This document shows positions 1 to 7,925 of a stretch of DNA of 64,000 nucleotides, in pieces. The notes under the pieces were generated by a model that was not told where the DNA came from, made no database searches, and saw nothing but the letters and a program-made list of their open reading frames with translations. The translations under genes and the position numbers were made by a program. Every line of letters begins with the position of its first letter. Within the stretch, counting starts at the first letter, position 1. The stretch comes from Paenibacillus sp. E222 (GTDB lineage Bacteria > Bacillota > Bacilli > Paenibacillales > Paenibacillaceae), in NCBI RefSeq assembly GCF_013401555.1, contig NZ_CP058552.1, positions 6,262,001-6,326,000 of the forward strand, written 5' to 3'.

Positions 1-1
1 G

Positions 2-778
2 GGCGCATTCGTGAACCTGTTTGAACAGGCTGCAAAAAGGCAATTGCGTGCTACCGCACCCGCAGTATATGAGCCATGGCTTGGTGTGTGTTTTAAAGTG
101 GAATTTGCCTGTGATCTGAAAAAAGAGGAACTTCATTTTATCGGCATCTCCCTCAGAACCGGGGAAATTGTCGAGAAGTTCGGCTCGAAGCTGAACAGGC
201 GAGACCTTAGTCCAAGGCTCGCTGAGAATATGCACGTCCAGACCGCCAAAATATCGTTAGCTGATGCCGGGGCAGCTCTGGAATCGCATTTGACGAACCG
301 CCTGCTGGAACTCGACTATAGCTGGGCAGAGAAAGCCAAAGAACGGCTTGATCTGGAGCTTGCTGTTGTGGATACGTACTATGAAGCAGTTCTTAGAGAG
401 GAAACCCCTGAGGTCGACGTAAATACAGCCTCTGCCTCCAGCACAGACGGTAGTTCAAAGGATCAGGAACATGCAGGGACCGGGCCATCTGCCCAAATTC
501 AGACTTCACGCTCCAGCCCCTCCCGTATCCAGAACGCACGTCTGCAGTCCGTCCAACCAACGGGTGTGACCATAGGATCAGATGTCGAACTTGCGGCTGA
601 AGCGGCTGTTCAGGCAGAACCAGAAACGGACCCGGAACAGGATAAAGCCCGCCAAGCGGTTATGGACCGGGAAGCCATGAAGCTGCAATACGAAACACGC
701 CGTACCGAGATGATCTGGCAATATGAGCCCAAAGTGAAGGTTACCGCGATAAGCAGCGGCATGTTTCATTTAAGATAG
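2..778 (+). CDS. yqhG: YqhG family protein, 5'-truncated by the window edge
   Basis: This is the C-terminal part of a YqhG-like protein of unknown biochemical role, conserved in Bacillales. The frame is open back to the first base, so the GTG at 11 is probably internal rather than the true start. The visible residues fit the family: a PWLGVCFKV-like strand, a stretch ending in NRLLELDYSWAEKAKERL, and a C-terminal QYEPKVKVTAISSGMFHL segment. A low-complexity insert of about 80 residues (rich in S, T, P, A, Q, E) separates the helical middle from the C-terminal strand and looks lineage-specific. In Bacillus subtilis yqhG lies close to yqzE, as it does here, which supports the call. A clear terminator follows the stop codon. 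Confidence 0.75.
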   Translation, partial: GAFVNLFEQAAKRQLRATAPAVYEPWLGVCFKVEFACDLKKEELHFIGISLRTGEIVEKFGSKLNRRDLSPRLAENMHVQTAKISLADAGAALESHLTNRLLELDYSWAEKAKERLDLELAVVDTYYEAVLREETPEVDVNTASASSTDGSSKDQEHAGTGPSAQIQTSRSSPSRIQNARLQSVQPTGVTIGSDVELAAEAAVQAEPETDPEQDKARQAVMDREAMKLQYETRRTEMIWQYEPKVKVTAISSGMFHLR

Positions 779-787
779 ACGACGAAG

Positions 788-830
788 ACACTACTTTTCC
801 CGCAAATGACGGCAAAAGTAGTGTTTATTC
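788..830 (+). terminator. Rho-independent terminator after yqhG
   Basis: An 11-bp perfect stem (788-798 with 814-824), extended by CCG/CGG pairs inside, is followed by a T-rich run (gtttattc). It directly follows the yqhG stop codon. Confidence 0.8.
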
Positions 831-960
831 ATGAGTGGCAGCCCGACAGGTTGCAGCAACCTTTGCACAAGCTGTCCTCTAAAATGGAAATAGAAACGAT
901 CATGCAGTGAAAATGAGTCCGTTTTGTCAGGATATGTACCCCAGAAAAGTAGGTGTTAGC

Positions 961-2010
961 ATGAAACGACCCTTCCACAAGGGATGGAATGTGATTCGCC
1001 GAATAACCGGCATTGTAATGTGCTTTTTATGTGTCGTTGCCCTGCTCCCCTTACTGCAAGCTGAAGGTGCTGGAATTCAAAGTGCATCTAGGTCCATACT
1101 ACCCTTTACATTGACCAAAATTACGGCAGAACTTCATTCCGACACTTTGGCTCCTGATGCAGTTCAACAATTTGCTCGCGAGCAAGCTATCATCCTAAGT
1201 ACTGAACATGAAGGGAACCATTGGAATCAAGCTCAATTGGACTTTTATCCCCTCGGTCCAGGCACACGCAGCTGGCTGGTATACGCTAATATTGGAGAGT
1301 TACCTGTTGGTTATATGATCATTTCAGTGAACGATCAAGGACAATTGCAGCTTGGCGAATACGGTAAGGGAGAACAACGACCGTACAATATTTCCATGTT
1401 AAATCAAGCTCTGGAGCGACAGCAACTGGTCTTGAAGGAGCTAATCTCTGAAGGAGGAAGGCTTCAATTACGTTATGCGCCTCCCCTGCTCGCTTATTGG
1501 AAAGTGGAAAGACCTAAGGATGATGCAATCTATATTGACGCGACCAACGGCGATACCTTGCCAGCAGGTGTTCTGAAAGCACTCGATACGGACTCACAGC
1601 AGGCTACGAAACAAATGAAGCCCATAAGGTCCATATCTGTACAAGCTGTCGTGATGACGCCCGAAGATTCACCACAAGTCTCCTTGTTGTCCGTTGACTC
1701 TATGGATCTGCAGCCTCTGTTTGATCCCGCGGACAATCTGTTATGGATCACGTCCAGATCACTTTCGATCAGCGGCGTAAAAACATTGAATCAGCAATGG
1801 AAAGAGCATAAAAAGATCGTTTTCTCTGCGGATCAGCAAAATGTCTTGTATGGCGGGCCTCTGCCTGTCAGTGGTTATCAGATCTGGCGTGACAACCGTG
1901 GAACAGTTCAATATCAGTATGTAGCTGTTGGCGGCAATACGTCGGTAAGACGATTTGTACCTCTTCAGACCTTATTGCGGGACGGGAATTTTTATGCTGT
2001 GAAACCATGA
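961..2010 (+). CDS. Secreted or membrane-anchored protein of unknown function
   Basis: I do not recognise this 349-residue protein. The ATG at 961 is chosen because it has a TAGGTG Shine-Dalgarno and begins MKRPFHKGWN, a basic N-region before a hydrophobic core (about residues 13-35), so it is exported or anchored by a signal helix. In-frame starts from 907 have no ribosome site. The rest is soluble alpha/beta, with a patch around LPVGYMIISVNDQGQL that faintly recalls propeptide or inhibitor domains of secreted peptidases (GYxIIS pattern); this resemblance is weak. No catalytic motif or repeat is visible. It sits alone between two terminators, between yqhG and yqzE, and is probably transcribed as a single gene. 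Confidence 0.6.
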   Translation: MKRPFHKGWNVIRRITGIVMCFLCVVALLPLLQAEGAGIQSASRSILPFTLTKITAELHSDTLAPDAVQQFAREQAIILSTEHEGNHWNQAQLDFYPLGPGTRSWLVYANIGELPVGYMIISVNDQGQLQLGEYGKGEQRPYNISMLNQALERQQLVLKELISEGGRLQLRYAPPLLAYWKVERPKDDAIYIDATNGDTLPAGVLKALDTDSQQATKQMKPIRSISVQAVVMTPEDSPQVSLLSVDSMDLQPLFDPADNLLWITSRSLSISGVKTLNQQWKEHKKIVFSADQQNVLYGGPLPVSGYQIWRDNRGTVQYQYVAVGGNTSVRRFVPLQTLLRDGNFYAVKP

Positions 2011-2028
2011 CCCATCCACACAACAAAT

Positions 2029-2070
2029 AAGACGCCTTCCTCTGGTTCTTCATAGGAATGCGTCTTTTTC
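2029..2070 (+). terminator. Terminator after the unknown secreted protein
   Basis: AAGACGC-TTCCT (2029-2041) pairs with AGGAA-GCGTCTT (2054-2066) with one mismatch, followed by TTTTTC on the plus strand. It lies 19 bases after the stop at 2010, between convergent genes. Confidence 0.75.
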
Positions 2071-2111
2071 TTTGGAAGAAGCTATTACCTAGGTTGGTTC
2101 TTGGTTCTTGA

Positions 2112-2336
2112 TTACCCTTTTCCTGAAGAGCTCCGTTTCTGCATTTTCCCCTGCGAATTCATCGCTTTTTCCTTTTTCCCAACCCATAGCGATACGGCAA
2201 AAGGAATCATTCCAAACCACTTCATGCTCCACGGCTCTTTGGTCTTGCTGCGTCCTTTACGTTCATCCTTCGGTGTGTCGATATAATGAACCACTCGCTC
2301 TGTAATGTACTTCACCAGTTCATCACTTTTGGCCAT
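2112..2336 (-). CDS. yqzE: YqzE family small protein
   Basis: This 74-residue protein matches the YqzE family: it begins MAKSDELVKYITERVV, followed by the characteristic YIDTPKDERK and a KWFGMIPFAVSLW hydrophobic segment. B. subtilis YqzE is encoded beside the comG competence operon and has no established biochemical role. The start at 2336 has a strong GGAGG site 9 bases upstream; the longer open frame to 2477 lacks one. The basic tail (GKKEKAMNSQGKMQKRSSSGKG) is longer than in Bacillus. It is transcribed away from the amidase gene at 2530, so the roughly 190-bp gap between them should hold divergent promoters. Confidence 0.8.
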   Translation of the reverse strand: MAKSDELVKYITERVVHYIDTPKDERKGRSKTKEPWSMKWFGMIPFAVSLWVGKKEKAMNSQGKMQKRSSSGKG

Positions 2337-2529
2337 AACCTTCGCCTCCTTAGCTCCGGCAAAGCCGGGGCTTATGTTATCTCTATTGTGTGCAGAAGGG
2401 ATCATCACTAAACATTTTTTTGCTGCAAAGAGTATGAAAAACAGAAGAATGCACAGTCTAATGCCAAAGGTATCCATCCACTCACTTTATGGCATAAGAT
2501 GCCTATTTTAAGAAGGAGCGTGTATTCTC

Positions 2530-3303
2530 ATGTATAAGCTGCTGGCCGCATCGATGGCATTGCTAATCAGCATCAGTTGCATCCCCCTGACCTCCCATGC
2601 CAGCGCGGCAAAATTTGACTTAACCGATCTGCCTATATTGCATTCACAACAATCACCCATAAGCCCATCCATGCTGCCGGTAACCGATGGGGATGCCTAT
2701 CACTCCACTCATCATGCGTTTGCAGCACCTGTGATCCTTCTGGACGTTGGTCACGGCGGCATTGACGGTGGAACAACAGACCATGGCGTACTGGAAAAAG
2801 ACATCAACCTAGCCATTAGCCAAAAGGTGTATCTTCTGCTTCGCAGCAAGGGTTATGCAGTCATCATCAATCGACTTGGAGACTATGCGCTGAGTGACGA
2901 GAATCGCTGGTTAAACAGTCGCTCACGCCATCGCAAGGATTTGGCCCAACGCAAAAGCCTTAGCGAAGAGGTTAGCACCGACATCGTCGTCAGTATCCAT
3001 GCCAACTGGAGTCCAAGATCATCTGCACGAGGCCCGGTTGTTTTACATCAGAACGAAGGACGAAGCTACATGCTTGCAAGTTCCATTCAGAATCAGCTTA
3101 ATCAATTGTATGAGACGGAGCGGGATGTTGTATGGGGCAAGCCCTTTTACCTGTTAAATCATGTGAAGCAACCCGCTGTAATTGTTGAAACCGGATTTCT
3201 AAGCAATGCACGTGATCGCGCAATGATCAGCGACCCAGGCGAACAGAAACGGATTGCACAGTCCATTGCTAATGGTATTATTTATTATCTGTCGGCAGTT
3301 TAG
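2530..3303 (+). CDS. N-acetylmuramoyl-L-alanine amidase, Amidase_3 type (CwlD-like)
   Basis: This 257-residue exported zinc amidase cleaves the bond between MurNAc and the L-Ala of the peptide stem in peptidoglycan. A signal peptide covers about residues 1-25 and a spacer runs to about 67. The Amidase_3 fold follows with the expected zinc-ligand motifs, DVGHGGIDGG, the Glu of LEKDINLAI and the His of VVSIHANW, and the catalytic Glu of IVETGFLSN. There is no SLH, SH3 or LysM anchor, so it is the compact type related to CwlD, which makes muramic-delta-lactam in spore cortex; a vegetative role is equally possible. Its 3' end overlaps the convergent deacetylase gene by 26 bp. The start has an AAGGAGCG site. 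Confidence 0.88.
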   Translation: MYKLLAASMALLISISCIPLTSHASAAKFDLTDLPILHSQQSPISPSMLPVTDGDAYHSTHHAFAAPVILLDVGHGGIDGGTTDHGVLEKDINLAISQKVYLLLRSKGYAVIINRLGDYALSDENRWLNSRSRHRKDLAQRKSLSEEVSTDIVVSIHANWSPRSSARGPVVLHQNEGRSYMLASSIQNQLNQLYETERDVVWGKPFYLLNHVKQPAVIVETGFLSNARDRAMISDPGEQKRIAQSIANGIIYYLSAV

Positions 3304-4225
3304 GCTCAGCTTGCCAATGCCAGACATCTCGGACCAGATCACTAATACCGACGAACTCAATCTGGCCTTTGAGCCGGGATACGGATTCATGGACGACAGC
3401 AGAGGTATTTAATCCGGTATGGCCAACATGACCGATTACGACACACACATCATTATCGAGCGCACGTTTTGCCGCCAAATCCATTTGCTTGCGAATATGC
3501 TGTTTGGAATTATGGTCATCCAGAAAAATATCGTTGCCGACGGGTGGCATGTTTTTGGTGATGGCCAATTCCCCCACCACGGAGCGGAAATTGGTACGAC
3601 TATCCACAAAAAACAGCCCGCGCTCTCGACATACGTCCAATACAATGGACATGATCCGTTTATTAGAGGTAATTTTGGAACCCATATGGTTATTCATGCC
3701 GACAGCATAAGGAACTTCATCAATGGCTTTCTCGACTCGTGCACGCACTTCCTCATCCGTCAGATTGGATGTAATCGCACCTGGGCCGAGCCATTCCGGT
3801 CTGCCCTTATTGGGCTCCATTGGCATGTGAACAATCACATCCATTCCTTTTTCATGAGCCGCAATCGCATCTTTCTTCGTCGTTTGTAGGAATGGCATCA
3901 CGGCCAACGTAAGCTTCACCGGCGTCGCCAAAATTTCAGAAGTGCCTTTCATGTCATTCCCCGCATCATCGATGATAATCGCCATTCGTTTACGCTGCGA
4001 TTTGTCTGCTGGAGTTTGTGGTATCTGACCTGAAGTTGAACCAGGTGCTTGTATTAAGGTTTGCTCCGTTAAAATTTGCTCTGGCACCTGCCCTGAACGA
4101 ACTTGTGATTCCGCACTGCTGGCAGAAAAGCCAAAACCACAAACCATAAATATCGTACCTGTGAGTACCACTGACATTTTAAATTTCCAGGTGCAGGACC
4201 ACCCTTTTCGTCCGGCCTTATTCAT
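3278..4225 (-). CDS. Divergent polysaccharide deacetylase family protein (YibQ type)
   Basis: This 315-residue protein carries a signal or anchor helix (about residues 13-35), a Q/S/P-rich spacer and a NodB-like barrel of the divergent polysaccharide deacetylase family (YibQ). Recognisable blocks are MAIIIDDAGND, VIVHMPMEP, GMNNHMGSKIT, FFVDSRTN and VVIGHVGHTG. These carry the Asp and His residues expected to bind metal in the carbohydrate esterase 4 superfamily. The substrate has not been defined for the family as a whole; an envelope polysaccharide is likely. The gene converges on the wall amidase, and the two stop regions overlap by 26 bp. A GGAGGG site lies 8 bases before the chosen ATG. 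Confidence 0.85.
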   Translation of the reverse strand: MNKAGRKGWSCTWKFKMSVVLTGTIFMVCGFGFSASSAESQVRSGQVPEQILTEQTLIQAPGSTSGQIPQTPADKSQRKRMAIIIDDAGNDMKGTSEILATPVKLTLAVMPFLQTTKKDAIAAHEKGMDVIVHMPMEPNKGRPEWLGPGAITSNLTDEEVRARVEKAIDEVPYAVGMNNHMGSKITSNKRIMSIVLDVCRERGLFFVDSRTNFRSVVGELAITKNMPPVGNDIFLDDHNSKQHIRKQMDLAAKRALDNDVCVVIGHVGHTGLNTSAVVHESVSRLKGQIEFVGISDLVRDVWHWQAEPKLPTDNK

Positions 4226-4301
4226 CCATCGTTCCCTCCTTTGTTCTGTCCCATCATTATTTGAACATTGAAGGGGGAATATGTAGACAAAAAAAGCCTG
4301 T

Positions 4302-5198
4302 TCATTCCAATGGAGCGCTTAAAGCCGCTGCGTTGAACTGACGTAAGCGATATTGGCGAGGAGCCTGACCTGTCAGTTGATGAAAGAGGCGGGAGAAGTA
4401 ATGAACCGAGCTAAAATGATATTTTTCTGCTATTTGAGTGATACTTAGTGTGGTGTGAAGCAAATCGGACTTCGCCCGTCCAATACGGAAGTGATTCATA
4501 TACTGGTTGGGAGAGTATCCGGTAGATTTCCTGAACAGCTCGAAAAAATGTCCACGGCTTATATTGAGGTTTTTGTAGTAGATATCTAGCGGCTTGGGTG
4601 CTCCGTGAAGTAAGTCCTGATCCAACATTTTAAGCATATGGGCTATGCGGCGATCAGGGATTACATCGTCATTTCCCAGACAGCAGTCCAGAAAATAATC
4701 CATAAACGTCTGAAAATGACGTTGAATCGTCAAACTGCGCATAAACGTTTGTCCATTGGTGTATGAGTCGCTTTTATAAAAATCCTGGAACAGATCCTGC
4801 CAGATTCGCAGCGACTCCACCTTTGAAATCTCCCTGAGTTCATACGGAAAGGCTGGGCCCACAAAGGCTTGCTGCAGCACCTGCGGCGGATAACAGATCG
4901 GACTGGCTGTCTCAAACACAGCTTTTCGCTCCACATAGTGCCAATCAAAATAACAACACAGATGGACCATGGGGTTCTCCGAATCAGCCACCCACTCATG
5001 CAGCTGCCCTGCTGGAATATAGATCAGCGAACCGGGACCAAGCCTGCTGCTCTTTCCATTTGTACTTAATACCCCATACCCTTCGCTGATCAAGTAAATA
5101 GAGCTGGTATAACAAATTCTCGGAGAGCTCGACTGTCCTCTTACAAAAGGGTATCGAGTTGCCAAGTAAACATAGGGATGCAAGCAAGCAAAATCCAT
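4302..5198 (-). CDS. AraC family transcriptional regulator with N-terminal cupin-like domain
   Basis: This 298-residue cytosolic regulator has an AraC-type N-terminal sugar-sensing beta-barrel (for example GPGSLIYIPAGQLHEWV, a cupin signature) and a C-terminal double helix-turn-helix (RGHFFELFRKSTGYSPNQYM, then ITQIAEKYHFSSVHYFSRLF). It is divergent from the GH95-like gene at 5409 across a 210-bp gap. That gap contains the palindrome TACAGT-aata-ACTGTA at 5363-5378, a plausible operator. The natural inference is that it senses a sugar and controls that glycosidase, possibly also the importer at 7.9-11.5 kb. The ATG at 5198 has an AAAGGA site upstream. Confidence 0.85.
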   Translation of the reverse strand: MDFACLHPYVYLATRYPFVRGQSSSPRICYTSSIYLISEGYGVLSTNGKSSRLGPGSLIYIPAGQLHEWVADSENPMVHLCCYFDWHYVERKAVFETASPICYPPQVLQQAFVGPAFPYELREISKVESLRIWQDLFQDFYKSDSYTNGQTFMRSLTIQRHFQTFMDYFLDCCLGNDDVIPDRRIAHMLKMLDQDLLHGAPKPLDIYYKNLNISRGHFFELFRKSTGYSPNQYMNHFRIGRAKSDLLHTTLSITQIAEKYHFSSVHYFSRLFHQLTGQAPRQYRLRQFNAAALSAPLE

Positions 5199-5362
5199 TG
5201 GAAGTATCCTTTCCGACTCCGTTTTTCTCGATATTAACCTTTGATCTGCATGACCGAAAGGTACAATTCAGCATTAGAGGTACATATCATCAGTGCGCCA
5301 ATTGATCTGACGATCGTGTAAATCATGGACGTCTTGCTAAATACAGCAAACTGCTGTTCCGT

Positions 5363-5378
5363 TACAGTAATAACTGTA
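5363..5378. promoter_or_regulatory. Candidate operator palindrome between divergent AraC and GH95-like genes
   Basis: TACAGT-4-ACTGTA is a perfect inverted repeat, 31 bp before the GTG start of the glycosidase and inside the divergent intergenic region. A second partial dyad (CAGcaaactgCTG) lies just upstream. Operator function is inferred from position only. Confidence 0.4.
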
Positions 5379-5408
5379 CATCGCATGACTTCATGAGGAG
5401 GACGACTT

Positions 5409-7844
5409 GTGCAGAAGAAGGTTAAGCAACCGAAGAGAAGATACGAGATAAACAAGAACAGAGGCTATGAACGTGCGAAGCAGCATCCCATTTCCTTCAA
5501 TGGTCCTGCGCCGGATTTTTTTGAAGGCGCACTGCTGGGCAATGGAGGACTGGGTATTGTCGTAACAACCCGCCCTGACGCTGTGATGCTCCATTTTGGA
5601 CACAACAATGTATGGGATATTCGTCTCGCCGAAGAACACCGAGATGAGCTCATGACTTTCCAAGAAGTGTATAACAGGTTTGCTGCTCTGCCAGCAAATT
5701 TGCCGCGATTGACAGATCATCCGTGGTACAAACAGTATTGTGAGATGGCCGGACAAAATTACAGTAAAGCTTATCCAAAGCCCATGCCGTGCGGCTCACT
5801 GCTGCTGCGGTATGATCGGCGAAAGGCCGAAGTCATCGGCCATACCATTGATATTGCTAGTGGCCTTTGCACGATTGATTTCCTGATCGATGGCAAACCT
5901 GCGGTATTCGAACTCTTTGTAGAAGGAGAGCACGACCGGGTCTGGATGAAGGTAAGTGATGCCGCTACGGGTGCTCCGATTCCCTTATTCGAGGAGATAA
6001 AGCTGATTCCTGATCCCGAAACACCGCCTGAATTTCCTCAAGCAGCAGTCGTAATTAGCGAAATGACGAGTATACAGTCTTTCACGCAAATTTTGCCGCA
6101 TGTTGAGCATCCCGTTGTTCCCTATACCACACATGAAAAAGATCGAGCTTTCCGGCTCGCTGTTAGCTCGACTGGATTAACTGCAATGAAAGAACATCCT
6201 TTGCACAATCAGACACCCGTAGTCAACGGCACTCCTCTGGGAGAACCTGAACACGGCTTTCTGGCCTGCGCAGAGCTGTGGGAAGGCCTTTATAGCGAAC
6301 TCATTGACGAGGCCCACCCGCCAGGACTATCCTCCTTTAGTCAGGCTAAGGAAGAATCGAATGTAATGTGGCGTGATTATTGGAGCCGCTCCTCCGTCGC
6401 ACTCGAAGATGAATTTCTGGAGCGGATCTGGTACCACAATCTTTACTTTTTTAATTGTGCCGTGAGAGAAGGCGTTACCTGTCCAGGTCTGTTCGCCAAC
6501 TGGAGCTACCGAACCATCGGCGCAGACTGGCATGGGGATTACCACATGAATTACAACACACAGCAGCCATTCTGGCTCGCATTCTCCAGCAATCATCTCG
6601 ACAAACATCTTCCCTACGTGGATATGGTTGATCACGTTCTTCCCGTCAGTCGTGCGTGGGCACAGGAGTATTACGGACTGAGCGGAGCTTATTTCCCCCA
6701 TTCAGCCTATCCAGTTGAAATGTCCATGATGCCCTACCCGGTCCCGCACTGGGGATGGGAAATCTGTGAGACGCCTTGGACCGTGCAAAGTCTATGGTGG
6801 CACTATCTGTATTCCATGGACGAGACGTTCCTGCGTGATCGTGCATTTCAACCCATGAAGGAAGCGGTGCTGTTCATGGTCGATTACATGAATCGTCCAG
6901 AAGCACAGGGTGAACGATGGGGAGATGGTAATTATCACATTTTTCCCACGGTGGTGCCGGAGCTATATGAGATTACACCCGGCTTTGCCAAAAACAAAGA
7001 CTGCCTGATTGACCTCACCCTGACGCGATTTCTGTTCAATGCGTTCACTCAGGCTTGCGTTGCCCTTGAAAGGGAGGAGTCCGAGCAGGAGCTGCTAGAG
7101 AAAGTAAAAGAGATTCTGAGCCATTTCCCTTCTTATCCCACAGCCGAATCCCGCAACGGTCCCGTTTTTGTGTCGGTGGAGGGGGAGAATCCCGATGTAG
7201 TCTATAACGTCCCGATTCCAATTACGACTGTATTTCCGGGTGAAGATCACGGGCTTCATTCGCCAGAAGAGGAATACCGGACCGCAGTAAACTCCTACCT
7301 TAATCACCGCAACGAAGGTGGGAATGAACTGGTATTCTACCATCTTGCCGGAGCCCGGCTTGGCGTGTTGGATCTGGAACGCTTCAAGCGCCAAATCCAG
7401 TATTGTCTCCTACCAAACGGTACTTGTACAGATCGGGTCTTGATGAGCGGTGGTCGCTATGCTGACACGGAGAACTTCGATTTCATGTCCCGCATGGGCA
7501 TCTGGTTCGAAAATTTCTCCCTGCCTGCCGTGATCAATGAATGCCTTCTTCAAAGTTATAATGGTATCCTGCGTTTCTTCCCCAACTGGCCAAACGGTCA
7601 ACAAGCAGAGTTCCACACCCTCCGTGCAGTGGGAGGCTTCCTTGTGAGTGCGGCTTTTGTGGATGGGGAGACGGACTGGATCGAGATTGAGAGCGAAGCG
7701 GGTACTGCACTTTCCTTCTATATTCCATGGGCAGAAGGGGCATTGTGCACCCTCCCTTCCGGTGAGCAATATATACTGTCTGGTCAGGTTGGCAAGATTT
7801 CAACCGTAGCAGGAGATGTTATCTCCATTGTCAAAGTGGTTTAG
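5409..7844 (+). CDS. Divergent GH95-like glycoside hydrolase
   Basis: This 811-residue cytosolic protein (no signal peptide) has the GH95 layout: an N-terminal beta-sandwich with the GALLGNGGLGIVV motif, a helical linker, an (alpha/alpha)6 barrel and a C-terminal beta domain. The barrel carries a WHGDYHMNYNTQQPFW segment corresponding to the NxN-TxMNYWP motif of GH95 alpha-L-fucosidases, where the two Asn assist catalysis. Both Asn are kept, but the following residues are QQPFW instead of EMNYW, so it is distant from the other two GH95 proteins here and its substrate may differ. A candidate acid Glu lies in PTVVPELYEI. GH95 members act on alpha-L-fucosides or alpha-L-galactosides. The start is GTG with a GAGGAGGA site. 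Confidence 0.75.
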   Translation: MQKKVKQPKRRYEINKNRGYERAKQHPISFNGPAPDFFEGALLGNGGLGIVVTTRPDAVMLHFGHNNVWDIRLAEEHRDELMTFQEVYNRFAALPANLPRLTDHPWYKQYCEMAGQNYSKAYPKPMPCGSLLLRYDRRKAEVIGHTIDIASGLCTIDFLIDGKPAVFELFVEGEHDRVWMKVSDAATGAPIPLFEEIKLIPDPETPPEFPQAAVVISEMTSIQSFTQILPHVEHPVVPYTTHEKDRAFRLAVSSTGLTAMKEHPLHNQTPVVNGTPLGEPEHGFLACAELWEGLYSELIDEAHPPGLSSFSQAKEESNVMWRDYWSRSSVALEDEFLERIWYHNLYFFNCAVREGVTCPGLFANWSYRTIGADWHGDYHMNYNTQQPFWLAFSSNHLDKHLPYVDMVDHVLPVSRAWAQEYYGLSGAYFPHSAYPVEMSMMPYPVPHWGWEICETPWTVQSLWWHYLYSMDETFLRDRAFQPMKEAVLFMVDYMNRPEAQGERWGDGNYHIFPTVVPELYEITPGFAKNKDCLIDLTLTRFLFNAFTQACVALEREESEQELLEKVKEILSHFPSYPTAESRNGPVFVSVEGENPDVVYNVPIPITTVFPGEDHGLHSPEEEYRTAVNSYLNHRNEGGNELVFYHLAGARLGVLDLERFKRQIQYCLLPNGTCTDRVLMSGGRYADTENFDFMSRMGIWFENFSLPAVINECLLQSYNGILRFFPNWPNGQQAEFHTLRAVGGFLVSAAFVDGETDWIEIESEAGTALSFYIPWAEGALCTLPSGEQYILSGQVGKISTVAGDVISIVKVV

Positions 7845-7870
7845 CTCATCTTGTAAAATGTGTCCATAAA

Positions 7871-7910
7871 TAAGAAGCGTCCCGGACTAACCCGGGACGC
7901 TTCTTATTAC
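7871..7910. terminator. Bidirectional terminator between convergent genes
   Basis: A perfect 15-bp stem (7871-7885 with 7892-7906) with a 6-base loop lies between the GH95-like gene and the convergent lipoprotein gene. It can serve both. Confidence 0.85.
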
Positions 7911-7925
7911 CAAATTACACTTCAA

